Source: JAYTQQ01 sp043784965
GTDB lineage: Bacteria > Bdellovibrionota > Bdellovibrionia > Bdellovibrionales > JAMPXM01
DNA length: 36,755 nt
Assembly (NCBI GenBank): GCA_043784965.1
Contig: JAYVXS010000206.1
Span: forward strand, 1-36,755
Direction: 5' to 3'
Shown here piece after piece: positions 24,688-33,115 of this stretch. The position numbers were made by a program, and so were the translations under genes. Each line of letters starts with the position of its first letter. The first letter of the stretch is position 1. A model generated the notes under the pieces. It ran no database searches. It had not been told where the DNA came from and saw nothing but the letters and a program-made list of their open reading frames with translations.

Positions 24688-24710
24688 GCACATTGGTCGA
24701 GCCATTGTGC
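24688..24710. promoter_or_regulatory. Operator-like inverted repeat before the protease gene
   Basis: GCACATTGG (24688-24696) and CCATTGTGC (24702-24710) form an inverted repeat with five bases between and one central mismatch pair. It lies 44-66 bases upstream of the protease ATG on the minus strand, next to a TATATG that could be a -10 box. This is the usual place for a repressor site. Confidence 0.35.
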
Positions 24711-24810
24711 ATATACTATTGTCGGCTGAACTTGAGCTTTGGGTTAGTCCAATTTTGAGATTATCCTTCAAAGCCTTTGTAGACGCGGCTTTGAGGAAAA
24801 ATTACAGCCT

Positions 24811-24833
24811 AAAGAAGGGCTAGATTTTAGCCC
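24811..24833 (-). terminator. Probable terminator of the deoC-pdp-pnp operon
   Basis: On the minus strand GGGCTA and TAGCCC (24828-24833 and 24817-24822) form a six-base-pair hairpin with a five-base loop, followed by TTCTTT (24816-24811). It lies about 50 bases after the pnp stop. A second stem, TCAAAGCC with GGCTTTGA (24768-24775, 24787-24794), lies further on and lacks a T run. Confidence 0.5.
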
Positions 24834-24883
24834 AAGAATAAAGCAAAAAAGTTGGATTATTTTTTAACCGAAAATAGTCGGGG

Positions 24884-25702
24884 CTAAGAATAGCTTCCAA
24901 TAAATTCGACCAGGAGTTCGCAAAATTTATCCTCAACCGCGTGTGCCGTCTGAGTCACTTCAGCATGGGACAATTTATTTTTTGTAATTCCGGCGGCTGG
25001 GTTGGTGATGCAGCTAAGAGCGCAAACCCTCAGGCCCAAGTGGTTGGCGGCAATTGACTCAGGGATAGTGCTCATACCAACAGCTTTACCGCCGATCATT
25101 TGAAGATAGCGAACCTCTGCGGGAGTTTCGTAGGTGGGTCCACTTACGCCGCAATAGGTTCCGCGCCAATAAGAAAACTTAAGACGCTTTAAAACTTCTT
25201 CCAGCGAATTGGTTAGCTTTAAATCGTAGGGTTCACTCATATCCGGAAAACGTGGACCAAGATGTTCAACATTAGGTCCTTTGAGTGGATTGTCGCCCAT
25301 CAAATTGATGTGATCGTCAATCAACATAAAATCACCAGGACTCATCTTTGGGTCAAGCCCGCCAGCAGAATTTGTTAGCAGCAAGGTTTCGATTCCAAGC
25401 ATCGCAAGAGTACGAGTCGGGTAAACAACGGTCGCCATTTTATGGCCCTCGTAGTAGTGAATACGACCTTGCAAAACAGCTATCGGCACATCTTTGCAGT
25501 AACCCAAAATGAGTTTACCTTTGTGTCCATCAACAGTTGGTGGAGCAAAAGACGGAATTTCATCGTAAGCTAAACTGGCCTCAATTTTAATATGTTTAAC
25601 GAAGGCCCCAAGTCCTGAGCCCAAGACGACACCCATTTGTGGCTTGAGCTTCGAATGCTGACGAATATAATCGACTGTGGCTTCGAGATTTTCTTGAATC
25701 AT
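24884..25702 (-). CDS. Purine nucleoside phosphorylase
   Basis: A 272-residue phosphorylase of the trimeric inosine/guanosine type. It shows GVVLGSGLGAF (24-34), QGRIHYYEGH, LTNSAGGLDP, YCGVSGPTYETPAEVR, GMSTIPE and TNPAAGI, all conserved in this family. It splits purine (deoxy)ribonucleosides with phosphate to base and (deoxy)ribose-1-phosphate. It follows the pyrimidine phosphorylase gene by 42 bases. Confidence 0.92.
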   Translation of the reverse strand: MIQENLEATVDYIRQHSKLKPQMGVVLGSGLGAFVKHIKIEASLAYDEIPSFAPPTVDGHKGKLILGYCKDVPIAVLQGRIHYYEGHKMATVVYPTRTLAMLGIETLLLTNSAGGLDPKMSPGDFMLIDDHINLMGDNPLKGPNVEHLGPRFPDMSEPYDLKLTNSLEEVLKRLKFSYWRGTYCGVSGPTYETPAEVRYLQMIGGKAVGMSTIPESIAANHLGLRVCALSCITNPAAGITKNKLSHAEVTQTAHAVEDKFCELLVEFIGSYS

Positions 25703-25744
25703 GTAGAGTGTCCCTGCGGCCTCACGTGGCCCCGTCTAAAGCGT

Positions 25745-27049
25745 CTAAATTCTTCCAGCTATCAAACTGGGAGATTGTTTTTTTTGCAAGGAAATATTTG
25801 TTGCAGCCAATAGCATGGCCTCCGCATTTTCAAATAGGGCGGGACTTTCGCCATAGAGAGTGTACAAAACTTCACCTTTTTGAATGGCATCCGAAATTTT
25901 TGCGTGAACTTGAAATCCGGCGCTGTGATCTACGGGATCCGTCACTTTTAACCTGCCAGCACCCATAGAAAGCGCGGCCATGCCGAGTTTCTCTGTATCA
26001 AAGGCTTCAATAAATCCAGATTTCAGAGAACGGACAACATAATTTTTTGAACTTTGTTTTAGCTCATTTAGGTTGCCGCCCTGGGCAGCACAAAGCTCTT
26101 TAAATTTCAAAAGGGCTGTGCCATTTTTCAAGAGTTTGGCGGCCATTTCATAGGCCGCATCCAGATCTCTAGCTTTACCGCCTAAATAAATCATTTCAGC
26201 AGAAAGAATTAAACTCAATTTACGGGTGTCGTCAAAGCGGTCTTCATTTAAAAATTTTTCTCCTGACAAGACCGCAAGGCACTCGCCCACCTCAAGCGAG
26301 TTGCCGACAAAACGCCCGAGTGGTTGGGTCATATTTGTAATGTAGGCGGTCATTTTTCGTCCAGCCCTTTTGCCGATGTCGGCAAGCATGCCGGCGAGAA
26401 TAAATGCGTCTTCTTGCGATTTCATAAAAGCACCAGAGCCATATTTAACATCGAGAACAATCGCTCCTGCTCCGAGAGCCAATTTTTTACTCATAATACT
26501 TGCGCAAATTAACGACATTGAGTCAATAGTTGAGGTCACATCTCGGAGTGCATATATCTTTTTGTCAGCAGGACAAAACTCTTCAGTCTGGCCAACAATT
26601 GCGGTGCCAATTCTAGCCACTTGCTTTTGAAAATCATCGGTCGAAACTTTTACATTAAAGCCAGGGATGGACTCAAGTTTATCAAGCGTTCCACCGGTAT
26701 GTCCAAGGCCGCGACCGGCAACTAAAGGAACGGCAACTCCCGCCGCGGCGACGACGGCAGCAATAATCAAGGTCGTTTTGTCGCCAACCCCGCCGGTCGA
26801 GTGTTTATCAACAGCTAAGTTTTTGAGCTGCGAAAAATCAAGGATTTTACCTGAATGCATCATCACGTCCGTGAGAAATGACGTTTCTTCATTATTTAGG
26901 CTTTTGAAATAAATCGCCATAAGCCAAGCGGCCATTTGATAATCTGGCAGTTCGCCTAAAGTAAAAGAATTCACCATAAATTGAATTTCTTCACGAGTAT
27001 TTGTTAGTCCCAACTTTTTCTTTTGAATGATTTCAGTAGCAAAAAACAT
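25745..27049 (-). CDS. Pyrimidine-nucleoside/thymidine phosphorylase
   Basis: A 434-residue enzyme with the family signature KHSTGGVGDKTT (82-93) and PLVAGRGLGHTGGTLDKLES. It cleaves thymidine or uridine to base and sugar phosphate. Length matches bacterial Pdp/DeoA (about 435). Thymidine phosphorylase (deoA) and broad pyrimidine phosphorylase (pdp) cannot be told apart here. GGAG lies before the ATG. It is the middle gene of a nucleoside salvage operon. Confidence 0.92.
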   Translation of the reverse strand: MFFATEIIQKKKLGLTNTREEIQFMVNSFTLGELPDYQMAAWLMAIYFKSLNNEETSFLTDVMMHSGKILDFSQLKNLAVDKHSTGGVGDKTTLIIAAVVAAAGVAVPLVAGRGLGHTGGTLDKLESIPGFNVKVSTDDFQKQVARIGTAIVGQTEEFCPADKKIYALRDVTSTIDSMSLICASIMSKKLALGAGAIVLDVKYGSGAFMKSQEDAFILAGMLADIGKRAGRKMTAYITNMTQPLGRFVGNSLEVGECLAVLSGEKFLNEDRFDDTRKLSLILSAEMIYLGGKARDLDAAYEMAAKLLKNGTALLKFKELCAAQGGNLNELKQSSKNYVVRSLKSGFIEAFDTEKLGMAALSMGAGRLKVTDPVDHSAGFQVHAKISDAIQKGEVLYTLYGESPALFENAEAMLLAATNISLQKKQSPSLIAGRI

Positions 27050-27118
27050 TTTAACTCCAAGGGTTTTGCTAAACAGCTAGAAACTTTTTTATCAGCACAC
27101 TTATAATACGAGCTCGCG

Positions 27119-27847
27119 TTAATAGGTTTGTGTTACGGCCTGAGCGTTTATGAGTTGAATTCCCGAGCTTGTGCCGATTCGAGATGCGCCGGCAGCGATT
27201 AATTCACAGGCAAATTTTAAATCGCGCACACCACCGCTCGCTTTAATTTCCATTTTTTCAGAAATACTTTCAAACATAATTTGAACATCTTCAAGGCTGG
27301 CACCCCTGCCGAGAAATCCAGTCGAAGTTTTTATAAAATGAGCACCACTATCCTCACAAAGCTTGCAGGCTATGCGCAGCTCTTCATGGCTTAAAAGTCC
27401 GGTTTCTAAAATAACTTTGACGTTTTCTTTTGAACCGCAGGCCACGACCACCTTGCGAATGTCATTTGCAACGTCAACAAAAAGCTTTTCTTTTAACCAG
27501 CCAATATTAATTACCATATCGATTTCAGATGCTCCTGCGGCGATTGCAAGTTCGGCCTCGCGCCCTTTGATTTCACTTAAATTGGCTCCAAGCGGAAAGC
27601 CGACAACAGCAGCAATTAGAACTTTTGAATTTTTCAGTCGTGCAGCGGCAAGTGCAATTCGACTTGGATTCACACAGACAGCTTTGAATGAATAGAGGAT
27701 GGCCTCAGCACAAAGCTTTTCAATTTCGCTGGTTTGCGCGTCAGGTTTTAGCAAGGTGTGATCAATATAAGCCGCAAGTTTTTTGGGATCATCCAAAATT
27801 TCTTTAGCTTTTAAGGCGTAGATCTTTTTATCACGCATAATATCCAT
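27119..27847 (-). CDS. deoC: Deoxyribose-phosphate aldolase
   Basis: A 242-residue class I aldolase. The Schiff-base lysine is Lys173 in FIKTSTGF; Asp110 (EIDMVINIGWL) and Lys202 (IKASGGVRD) complete the site. It splits deoxyribose-5-phosphate to glyceraldehyde-3-phosphate and acetaldehyde. It is the first of three genes (deoC, pyrimidine phosphorylase, purine phosphorylase). A phosphopentomutase, needed to link them, is not in the window. A second in-frame ATG lies three codons in. Confidence 0.93.
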   Translation of the reverse strand: MDIMRDKKIYALKAKEILDDPKKLAAYIDHTLLKPDAQTSEIEKLCAEAILYSFKAVCVNPSRIALAAARLKNSKVLIAAVVGFPLGANLSEIKGREAELAIAAGASEIDMVINIGWLKEKLFVDVANDIRKVVVACGSKENVKVILETGLLSHEELRIACKLCEDSGAHFIKTSTGFLGRGASLEDVQIMFESISEKMEIKASGGVRDLKFACELIAAGASRIGTSSGIQLINAQAVTQTY

Positions 27848-27997
27848 ATTCCAAACGGCATTCCCAAAAAATGAATTGCTTCAGCGCACTTCGCTGAGAT
27901 AGCCTAGTTTTATAGGGCCTGTCCCTGTTAGCGCCCGCATTTTTTAAAAAAAGCAGTTCCAAAAATTTTGCCGGACAGAGCCTAGAATTATCGAATT
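27848..27997. other. Divergent promoter region deoC/acylphosphatase
   Basis: The 150-base gap must carry promoters in both directions. GGCCTGTCC (27916-27924) and GGACAGAGCC (27973-27982) form a bulged inverted repeat 48 bases apart, and AGCCTAG occurs at 27901 and 27979. A regulator of the salvage operon might bind here; no clear -35/-10 pair is seen. Confidence 0.35.
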
Positions 27998-28303
27998 ATG
28001 CAAGGCTGTCACTATTTGATTTTTGGTAAAGTTCAAGGCGTTGGCTTTCGCGCCTTTTCGCGGCGAGAAGCTATAAAGCTTGGTTTGTTTGGCTGGACAA
28101 GAAATTTAAGCGATGGCCGAGTTGAGATTTTGGCCATTGGTGAAGAGCAAAATCTTGAAAAATTCGAAAAGATTTTACGAAAAGGTCCAATACATGCAAG
28201 AGTAGATAAACTTGAAGTCAAGATTACATCGGGAATCAGGCTTCAAAATGAGGCGGATTTTATTTTAATTGAAGATGGGGAGAGTATATGGCGCATTCCG
28301 TAG
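27998..28303 (+). CDS. acyP: Acylphosphatase
   Basis: A 101-residue enzyme that hydrolyses acyl phosphates. The catalytic signature is GKVQGVGFRAFSRREA, with Arg18 as the phosphate-binding residue, and GWTRNLSDGRVEI holds the catalytic Asn. The length is normal with a short tail. The end overlaps the next gene by 16 bases. Confidence 0.92.
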   Translation: MQGCHYLIFGKVQGVGFRAFSRREAIKLGLFGWTRNLSDGRVEILAIGEEQNLEKFEKILRKGPIHARVDKLEVKITSGIRLQNEADFILIEDGESIWRIP

Positions 28304-28707
28304 GCAAGATTTTTTTGAGCCTTGCACTCAGTTTTTTTGTTGGCGCAACGAGTTTCGCTCAGGGACCGACTCCGCCAGCTGGACAAAGCGAAGAAAAGAC
28401 CAAGGCTAATGGTCCGCGTAAGCAACTTGCGACTATTATTTTTGCCGGCCTTGGTGGTGCAGTTCTTGGGCTCAGTACTTTAAGTTTTTATGGCAGGCCG
28501 CAGGACAATCTTTCAAATATTGCTGTAGGCTTTGCACTTGGGGTAATCACCGGCACAGTTCTGGTAACTTTTAGAGCGGCAACAAATCCGGCAGAGTTTT
28601 ACGGAACTCAGTTTAGACCAGACGAGTCATCACAAAGGGCCTCGCAACTCACGGCGGCCCTTGAGGTGCCGACGCCATTGCATTTCAATTATCAATTCGA
28701 TTTTTAA
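28288..28707 (+). CDS. Small exported membrane protein, unknown
   Basis: A 139-residue protein with a Sec signal peptide (cleavage probably after TSFA, residue 24), a short Pro/Lys linker, and two hydrophobic segments (about 47-69 and 77-97). I do not know the family. GGGGAGAG lies just before the ATG, inside the acylphosphatase coding region, so the two are probably coupled. Its stop shares bases 28704-28707 with the convergent pilT. Confidence 0.65.
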   Translation: MAHSVGKIFLSLALSFFVGATSFAQGPTPPAGQSEEKTKANGPRKQLATIIFAGLGGAVLGLSTLSFYGRPQDNLSNIAVGFALGVITGTVLVTFRAATNPAEFYGTQFRPDESSQRASQLTAALEVPTPLHFNYQFDF

Positions 28708-29870
28708 GTTCCAGTTTTTTTAATTGAATTCATGATTCCACGAAAGGTCGCCTTTGAGACTGGATTGGGTGGATTCAGTGAATTTTGTGGGGGCGTTAGA
28801 GAGCCCGCACTTGGTGGCGTACCTTCAGTAGAAAGCGGCATTGGTTTTCCTAAGAACTCATAGCCGACTTTTCTTGATATCCAACCCTTTTTAATAAGAT
28901 CATCAATAGCATTGTCTTGAGTGATCATGCCTTCACCGCGGCCAGTTTGCATGGTAGACGGAATTTGAAAGGTTTTGCCGTCACGAATGAGATTGGCAAT
29001 GGCTTTGGTATTCACCATAACCTCAATCGCCGCAACTCGGCCGGGTTTGTCCTCTCGGGGAAGCAGCGCCTGAGCAACGACTCCGCGTAAACTTTCAGAG
29101 AGCATAACCCGAATCTGCGCCTGTTGTTCTTGAGGGAATACATCGATGATTCGATCAATTGTTTTATGAGCATTGTTGGTGTGAAGAGTTCCGAAAACTA
29201 AATGTCCAGTTTCAGCAGCAGTCAATGCGAGCTGAATTGTTTCGAGGTCGCGCATCTCACCCACGAGAATAATATCCGGATCTTCTCTTAATGCGGCTCT
29301 AAGGGCGTTACCGAATGACTTGGTATGACCGTGAACTTCGCGCTGGTTAACCAAGCTCTTTATATTTGGATGGACGAATTCAATTGGGTCTTCAATGGTC
29401 AGGATATGACAGCGTTCGGTCTGATTGATGTGATTAATCATCGCCGCTAGAGTTGTCGACTTTCCTGAGCCAGTGGGCCCGGTTACACAAATAAGCCCCT
29501 TTGTACAATTGATCAGGTCACCAACAGCCGAGGGGAGATGCAATTCTTGCATCGTTTTAATTTTTTCAGGAATGACGCGAAATACGGCCCCAAGGCCCTT
29601 TCGCTGCATAAAAACATTACAGCGAAAGCGAGCTTTTCCAGGGAGGGTGTAACTGCAATCAAGCTCCCAATTGTCGACGAAAGAATTCTTGTATTTGTCA
29701 TTTAAAATTTCAAAAACTAAAAATTGAACTTCTTCATTTGTGAGGATGGGTGAATCAAGAGGCACCATCTCGCCATTTAATCGCAAGCTCGGAGAAGCGC
29801 CCGCAGCTAAATGCAAATCTGAGGCACCTTGATCAAGCATGATAGAAAAAAGTTCGTCGATTTTTGCCAT
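28704..29870 (-). CDS. pilT: Type IV pilus retraction ATPase PilT
   Basis: A 388-residue secretion-superfamily ATPase. Walker A is GPTGSGKSTT (131-140), the Asp box ILTIEDPIEF (156-165), Walker B DPDIILVGEM with Glu205 and the His box HLVFGTLHTN (222-231). The N-terminus DELFSIMLDQGASDLHLAAG is that of PilT. A Pro/Ser/Asn-rich tail of about 40 residues follows the ATPase core and is longer than in typical PilT. It drives pilus disassembly in the cytoplasm. PilB, PilC and PilU are not in the window. PilU is an alternative identity. Confidence 0.92.
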   Translation of the reverse strand: MAKIDELFSIMLDQGASDLHLAAGASPSLRLNGEMVPLDSPILTNEEVQFLVFEILNDKYKNSFVDNWELDCSYTLPGKARFRCNVFMQRKGLGAVFRVIPEKIKTMQELHLPSAVGDLINCTKGLICVTGPTGSGKSTTLAAMINHINQTERCHILTIEDPIEFVHPNIKSLVNQREVHGHTKSFGNALRAALREDPDIILVGEMRDLETIQLALTAAETGHLVFGTLHTNNAHKTIDRIIDVFPQEQQAQIRVMLSESLRGVVAQALLPREDKPGRVAAIEVMVNTKAIANLIRDGKTFQIPSTMQTGRGEGMITQDNAIDDLIKKGWISRKVGYEFLGKPMPLSTEGTPPSAGSLTPPQNSLNPPNPVSKATFRGIMNSIKKTGT

Positions 29871-29926
29871 ACCTCATTGCCCCCGAGATGTTATCGGTCT
29901 ACCTTGAAGAAAATTTGAGGTAAAAT

Positions 29927-31462
29927 ATGTCTGCAGAAATTTTAATTAATGTACGTCCAGTCGAGACCAGAGTCGCCTATATCGAAAATGGCCAATTGAC
30001 AGATCTCAAAATCGACCGAAAAACCTCTCCGACTTTGGTCGGTTCAATTCACCGCGGCAAGGTGATTCGAGTTTTGCCGGGCATGCAAGCTGCCTTTGTT
30101 GACATAAGCTTAGATCGCGCTGGTTTTCTTTATGTTGGCGATGTTCGAGGAGATATGGAGGCCGATTCCCATGATTTTTTTGAAAGTCATCAGGACTCAA
30201 ATAGTAATACCCCTAGAATCGAAGAAATTTCTGAGCAAAAGGCAGTGGCCGTACCGAACAAGCCAAAAATACAGGAGCTCCTAACTGAAGGCCAGTATAT
30301 TATGGTGCAGGTGGCCAAGGATCCCTTGGGCTCAAAAGGTGCTCGAATTACGACACATATCTCACTTCCAGGCAGAAATTTAGTTTATATGCCGACCCTC
30401 AACCACTTTGGAATTTCACGCAGAATTGAAGACCTGGCAGAGCGTGATCGCCTTAAACAAATAATTGAGAGCGTAAAAGCTCCTGGTGGCGTTATTGTAC
30501 GTACTGCTGGAGAGGGCGCCACTGAAGCCAGTTTAAAAAACGATTTAGATTATTTGCAGCGCCTTTGGCAGGATATCTCTCGGTCCTTTGATAAGAAAAA
30601 GCAGACGGGCCTAGTTCATTCTGAACTAAATGTGGAGCTTAGGGCGCTTCGTGATCTTTTAAGCGAAGAGGTTAGCCGGGTGATCATCGATGACGAAGAG
30701 GCCTATAAAAAAGTATTGGGATTTACCAACCAATTTATGCCGGCATTTAAAGATCGGGTTCAACAGTACAATGATGCAAAGCCGCTCTTTGATCAATATG
30801 AGATAGACCTTGAAATTTCGCGCTCAATGGAGCGTAAAATTTGGCTAAAATCAGGCGGATATATTGTAATAGATGAAGCGGAAGCCTTGGTGGTGATTGA
30901 CGTCAATACCGGCCGCTATGTAGGCAAAAAAGATCTTGAAGAAACCATTCTTAAAACTAATCTTGAGGCAGTCCGAGAGATCGCCCACAGTATTCGCATC
31001 CGCAATTGTGGTGGCATCATTATTATTGATTTCATTGATATGGAAAAAGAAAACCATCGAGACAAAGTTTTGGAGGCCTTAAAAGAAGAGCTTGCAAAAG
31101 ACAGGGCCCGCACTTCAGTTCTGGCGATGTCAAGCTTGGGCTTGATTGAAATGACTCGAAAGCGCAATCGTCCGAGTTTAGTGAAGACGCTTTGTGAGCC
31201 CTGTAGCTATTGTGAAGGGCGCGGCTATATAAAACAAAAGGCCACCGTTGCGCATGAAATTTTTAGAGACCTCGAGAGAGAGGGAAAAAAAGACTCACCC
31301 AATTCAACGACGGTAGTTCACTGTCATCCTGAAGTAGGTGATTGGATTTACGAAGAGGAATCTGAGATGCTTGACTACGTTGAAAAAAAGATTGCACGTT
31401 CTGTAGTCTTAAAACTTGAACCAAGCTATCACCTCGAACAATATGAGCTAATAACGCTCTAA
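29927..31462 (+). CDS. rng: Ribonuclease E/G family endoribonuclease
   Basis: A 511-residue enzyme of the RNase G type. The S1 domain (residues about 35-145) carries a hydrophilic, partly acidic insertion of about 45 residues (about 74-118). The catalytic core shows VVIDVNTGR with Asp325, IIIIDFIDM with Asp368, and the zinc-link cysteines Cys423 and Cys426 in LCEPCSYCEGRG. It lacks the long C-terminal scaffold of RNase E. It processes rRNA and mRNA. GAGGTAAAAT precedes the ATG. It is divergent from pilT. Confidence 0.93.
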   Translation: MSAEILINVRPVETRVAYIENGQLTDLKIDRKTSPTLVGSIHRGKVIRVLPGMQAAFVDISLDRAGFLYVGDVRGDMEADSHDFFESHQDSNSNTPRIEEISEQKAVAVPNKPKIQELLTEGQYIMVQVAKDPLGSKGARITTHISLPGRNLVYMPTLNHFGISRRIEDLAERDRLKQIIESVKAPGGVIVRTAGEGATEASLKNDLDYLQRLWQDISRSFDKKKQTGLVHSELNVELRALRDLLSEEVSRVIIDDEEAYKKVLGFTNQFMPAFKDRVQQYNDAKPLFDQYEIDLEISRSMERKIWLKSGGYIVIDEAEALVVIDVNTGRYVGKKDLEETILKTNLEAVREIAHSIRIRNCGGIIIIDFIDMEKENHRDKVLEALKEELAKDRARTSVLAMSSLGLIEMTRKRNRPSLVKTLCEPCSYCEGRGYIKQKATVAHEIFRDLEREGKKDSPNSTTVVHCHPEVGDWIYEEESEMLDYVEKKIARSVVLKLEPSYHLEQYELITL

Positions 31463-31569
31463 GCTGCTCGCAAAAAAGGTGACTTTAAATAAGGTGACTG
31501 AAAACACTTGGCAAGCTCCCGGCCACTGGGCATGATCCATAGATAGTTAATTTAAAAGGGGTCTTAAAT

Positions 31570-32112
31570 ATGAAAAAAATTACATTGTTGCTCGCGGTGG
31601 CGGTGTTAACTCAAATTGTAAATCTTTTACCGGCCGAATCGGCTGAAGATCATGCTGGCAACGTCGGGGTGAGCTACGGTTTAGCTGTCCCAGACTATAC
31701 GGGCACGACATCAAGATCACTGTTAGGTCTTCAAGGCACTGCAAAACTCGGAAGCGAGTGGGGTCTTGGCGGCTATTATTTAACTTCGAACAAGACTGAA
31801 AGTGGTGGAGACGTCACCTTTCAACTATACGGCATCAAAGGAACCTACCATTTTGAAGGAGATGCTCGTGGCGTCTATTTCGGAGGCATGGTCGGAGTTT
31901 CAAAGCTTCAAGTCACTACAGTGGATACCTCCCCCACTCATTACGGCGTATTAGCAGGTTACGATAAAATGTTGGGTGATATGTTTTCAGTAGGCGGAGA
32001 ATTCTCATATATTATGATTGGCAGCTCTTCAACTACACTGAGCGGCGCTAATGTGGCACTGAAGAGCTTTAATACCCTTAATTTTTCGGTAGGCGTTAAA
32101 TTCTGGTTTTAG
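31570..32112 (+). CDS. Small outer-membrane beta-barrel protein
   Basis: A 180-residue protein with a Sec signal peptide (MKKITLLLAVAV start, cleavage near AESA, residue 25) and a mature region of alternating aromatic/Gly strands (GLGGYYLTSN, VYFGGMVGVSKL, FSVGGEFSYIM). It ends NFSVGVKFWF with the terminal Phe required for barrel assembly. The size suits an eight-stranded barrel such as OmpW/OmpX types. AAGGGG lies before the ATG. A short repeat, AAGGTGACT at 31476 and 31491, lies in the gap after rng. Confidence 0.75.
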   Translation: MKKITLLLAVAVLTQIVNLLPAESAEDHAGNVGVSYGLAVPDYTGTTSRSLLGLQGTAKLGSEWGLGGYYLTSNKTESGGDVTFQLYGIKGTYHFEGDARGVYFGGMVGVSKLQVTTVDTSPTHYGVLAGYDKMLGDMFSVGGEFSYIMIGSSSTTLSGANVALKSFNTLNFSVGVKFWF

Positions 32113-32152
32113 GTTCATCCCTAAGAAAACCAACAAAAGCTGCTCGAATTCA

Positions 32153-32158
32153 TTGACA
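32153..32158 (+). promoter_or_regulatory. Possible -35 box for rplU
   Basis: TTGACA is a perfect -35 sequence 88 bases before the rplU ATG. The matching -10 is poor at 17 bases (GCACTT), so this is only a candidate for the promoter of the ribosomal operon. Confidence 0.3.
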
Positions 32159-32196
32159 ATTAACGTTGCGGCGTGGCACTTAGATCAGCTCACATG

Positions 32197-32225
32197 GGTC
32201 GCGCATAAATTTTTATGAGCGCATG
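32197..32225 (+). promoter_or_regulatory. Leader hairpin before rplU
   Basis: GCGCATAAA (32201-32209) pairs with TTTAT plus GCGC (32212-32216 and 32219-32222) with a two-base bulge, just 14 bases upstream of the GGAGG site of rplU. It is placed where r-protein leader structures act on translation. It does not match an L21 leader consensus that I can verify by eye. Confidence 0.35.
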
Positions 32226-32245
32226 ACTAATTTTTGGAGGCTTCA

Positions 32246-32818
32246 ATGTACGCAATTATCCGCACGGGCGGCAAACAATACAAGGTTCAACCAGGCGATA
32301 CAGTTCGTGTTGAAAAATTACAAAAAAATCTTGGCGACAAATTTGATATTACAGAGGTTTTGTTTGTTGGCGGAGAAAAAAGTTTTATTGGCGCGCCACT
32401 CGTGCAAAATGCAAAAGTGAGCGTTGTTGTTACACAACAAGCCAAGGCTCCAAAAATCATCGTTTTTAAAAAGAAAAGACGACAGGGCTATCGTAGAATG
32501 CAAGGACACAGACAACTTTTTACGGAACTTTATATAACTTCAATCACTTCTCCAGAAGGTAAAAAGATTGAGACAGACAAAGTAGCTATTGTTTTTGATC
32601 CAGCGAAAAAACAAGAGAGAATGGCTATGATGGCGGCGAAAGCGAAGGCGGCCGGCAATCCAAAGTCAGCAAAAAAAGCAGCTGCGGCGGCGCCAAAACA
32701 AGCGGTCAAAAAAGTAGCGAAGAAAAGTGCTTCTGGTAAAAAGACGAATTCAGCTAAAGCGAAAAATGTAAAAAAAATAGCTAAAAAAGTAGCTAAAAAA
32801 ACTACGAAGAAAACTTAG
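32246..32818 (+). CDS. rplU: 50S ribosomal protein L21 with long Lys/Ala tail
   Basis: A 190-residue protein. Residues 1-103 are a full L21 (YAIIRTGGKQYKVQPGD at the start, KKKRRQGYRRMQGHRQ as the RNA-binding loop, then a final strand LYITSI). The following ~85 residues, mostly Lys and Ala with repeated KKVAKK-like motifs, are not part of the normal protein of about 103 residues and resemble histone-H1-like tails. ATG 32246 is preceded by GGAGG; an in-frame TTG at 32234 is not needed. It is followed by rpmA after 24 bases. Confidence 0.93.
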   Translation: MYAIIRTGGKQYKVQPGDTVRVEKLQKNLGDKFDITEVLFVGGEKSFIGAPLVQNAKVSVVVTQQAKAPKIIVFKKKRRQGYRRMQGHRQLFTELYITSITSPEGKKIETDKVAIVFDPAKKQERMAMMAAKAKAAGNPKSAKKAAAAAPKQAVKKVAKKSASGKKTNSAKAKNVKKIAKKVAKKTTKKT

Positions 32819-32842
32819 GTTTTAGAGTAAACGGAGTAAACA

Positions 32843-33115
32843 ATGGCAAGTAAAAAGGCGGCGGGAAGTTCCCGCAACGGACGTGATAGTGCTGGTCGAA
32901 GACTTGGAGTTAAACGCTTTGGCGGCGAACTCGTAAAGCCCGGAACAATCATAGTTCGTCAACGAGGAACTAAATTTCATTTAGGCAATAATGTTCGAAT
33001 GGGTCGTGATTTTACAATCTATTCAGTAGTTATTGGCCGAGTAAAGTTTGAGCGAGTTACTAAATTGAAAACTAAAATTAGCGTTTATCCAGCTTTGGCT
33101 ACGGCAGCGGCCTAA
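32843..33115 (+). CDS. rpmA: 50S ribosomal protein L27
   Basis: A 90-residue protein with the family start ASKKAAGSSRNGRDS and GVKRFGGELV, RQRGTKFHLGNNV. The N-terminus lacks the cleaved leader seen in Firmicutes; its basic tail reaches the peptidyl-transferase centre. GGAG lies nine bases before the ATG. The C-terminus ends in a short Ala-rich run. GCTCATTTGAGC just after the stop could form a weak hairpin. Confidence 0.95.
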   Translation: MASKKAAGSSRNGRDSAGRRLGVKRFGGELVKPGTIIVRQRGTKFHLGNNVRMGRDFTIYSVVIGRVKFERVTKLKTKISVYPALATAAA

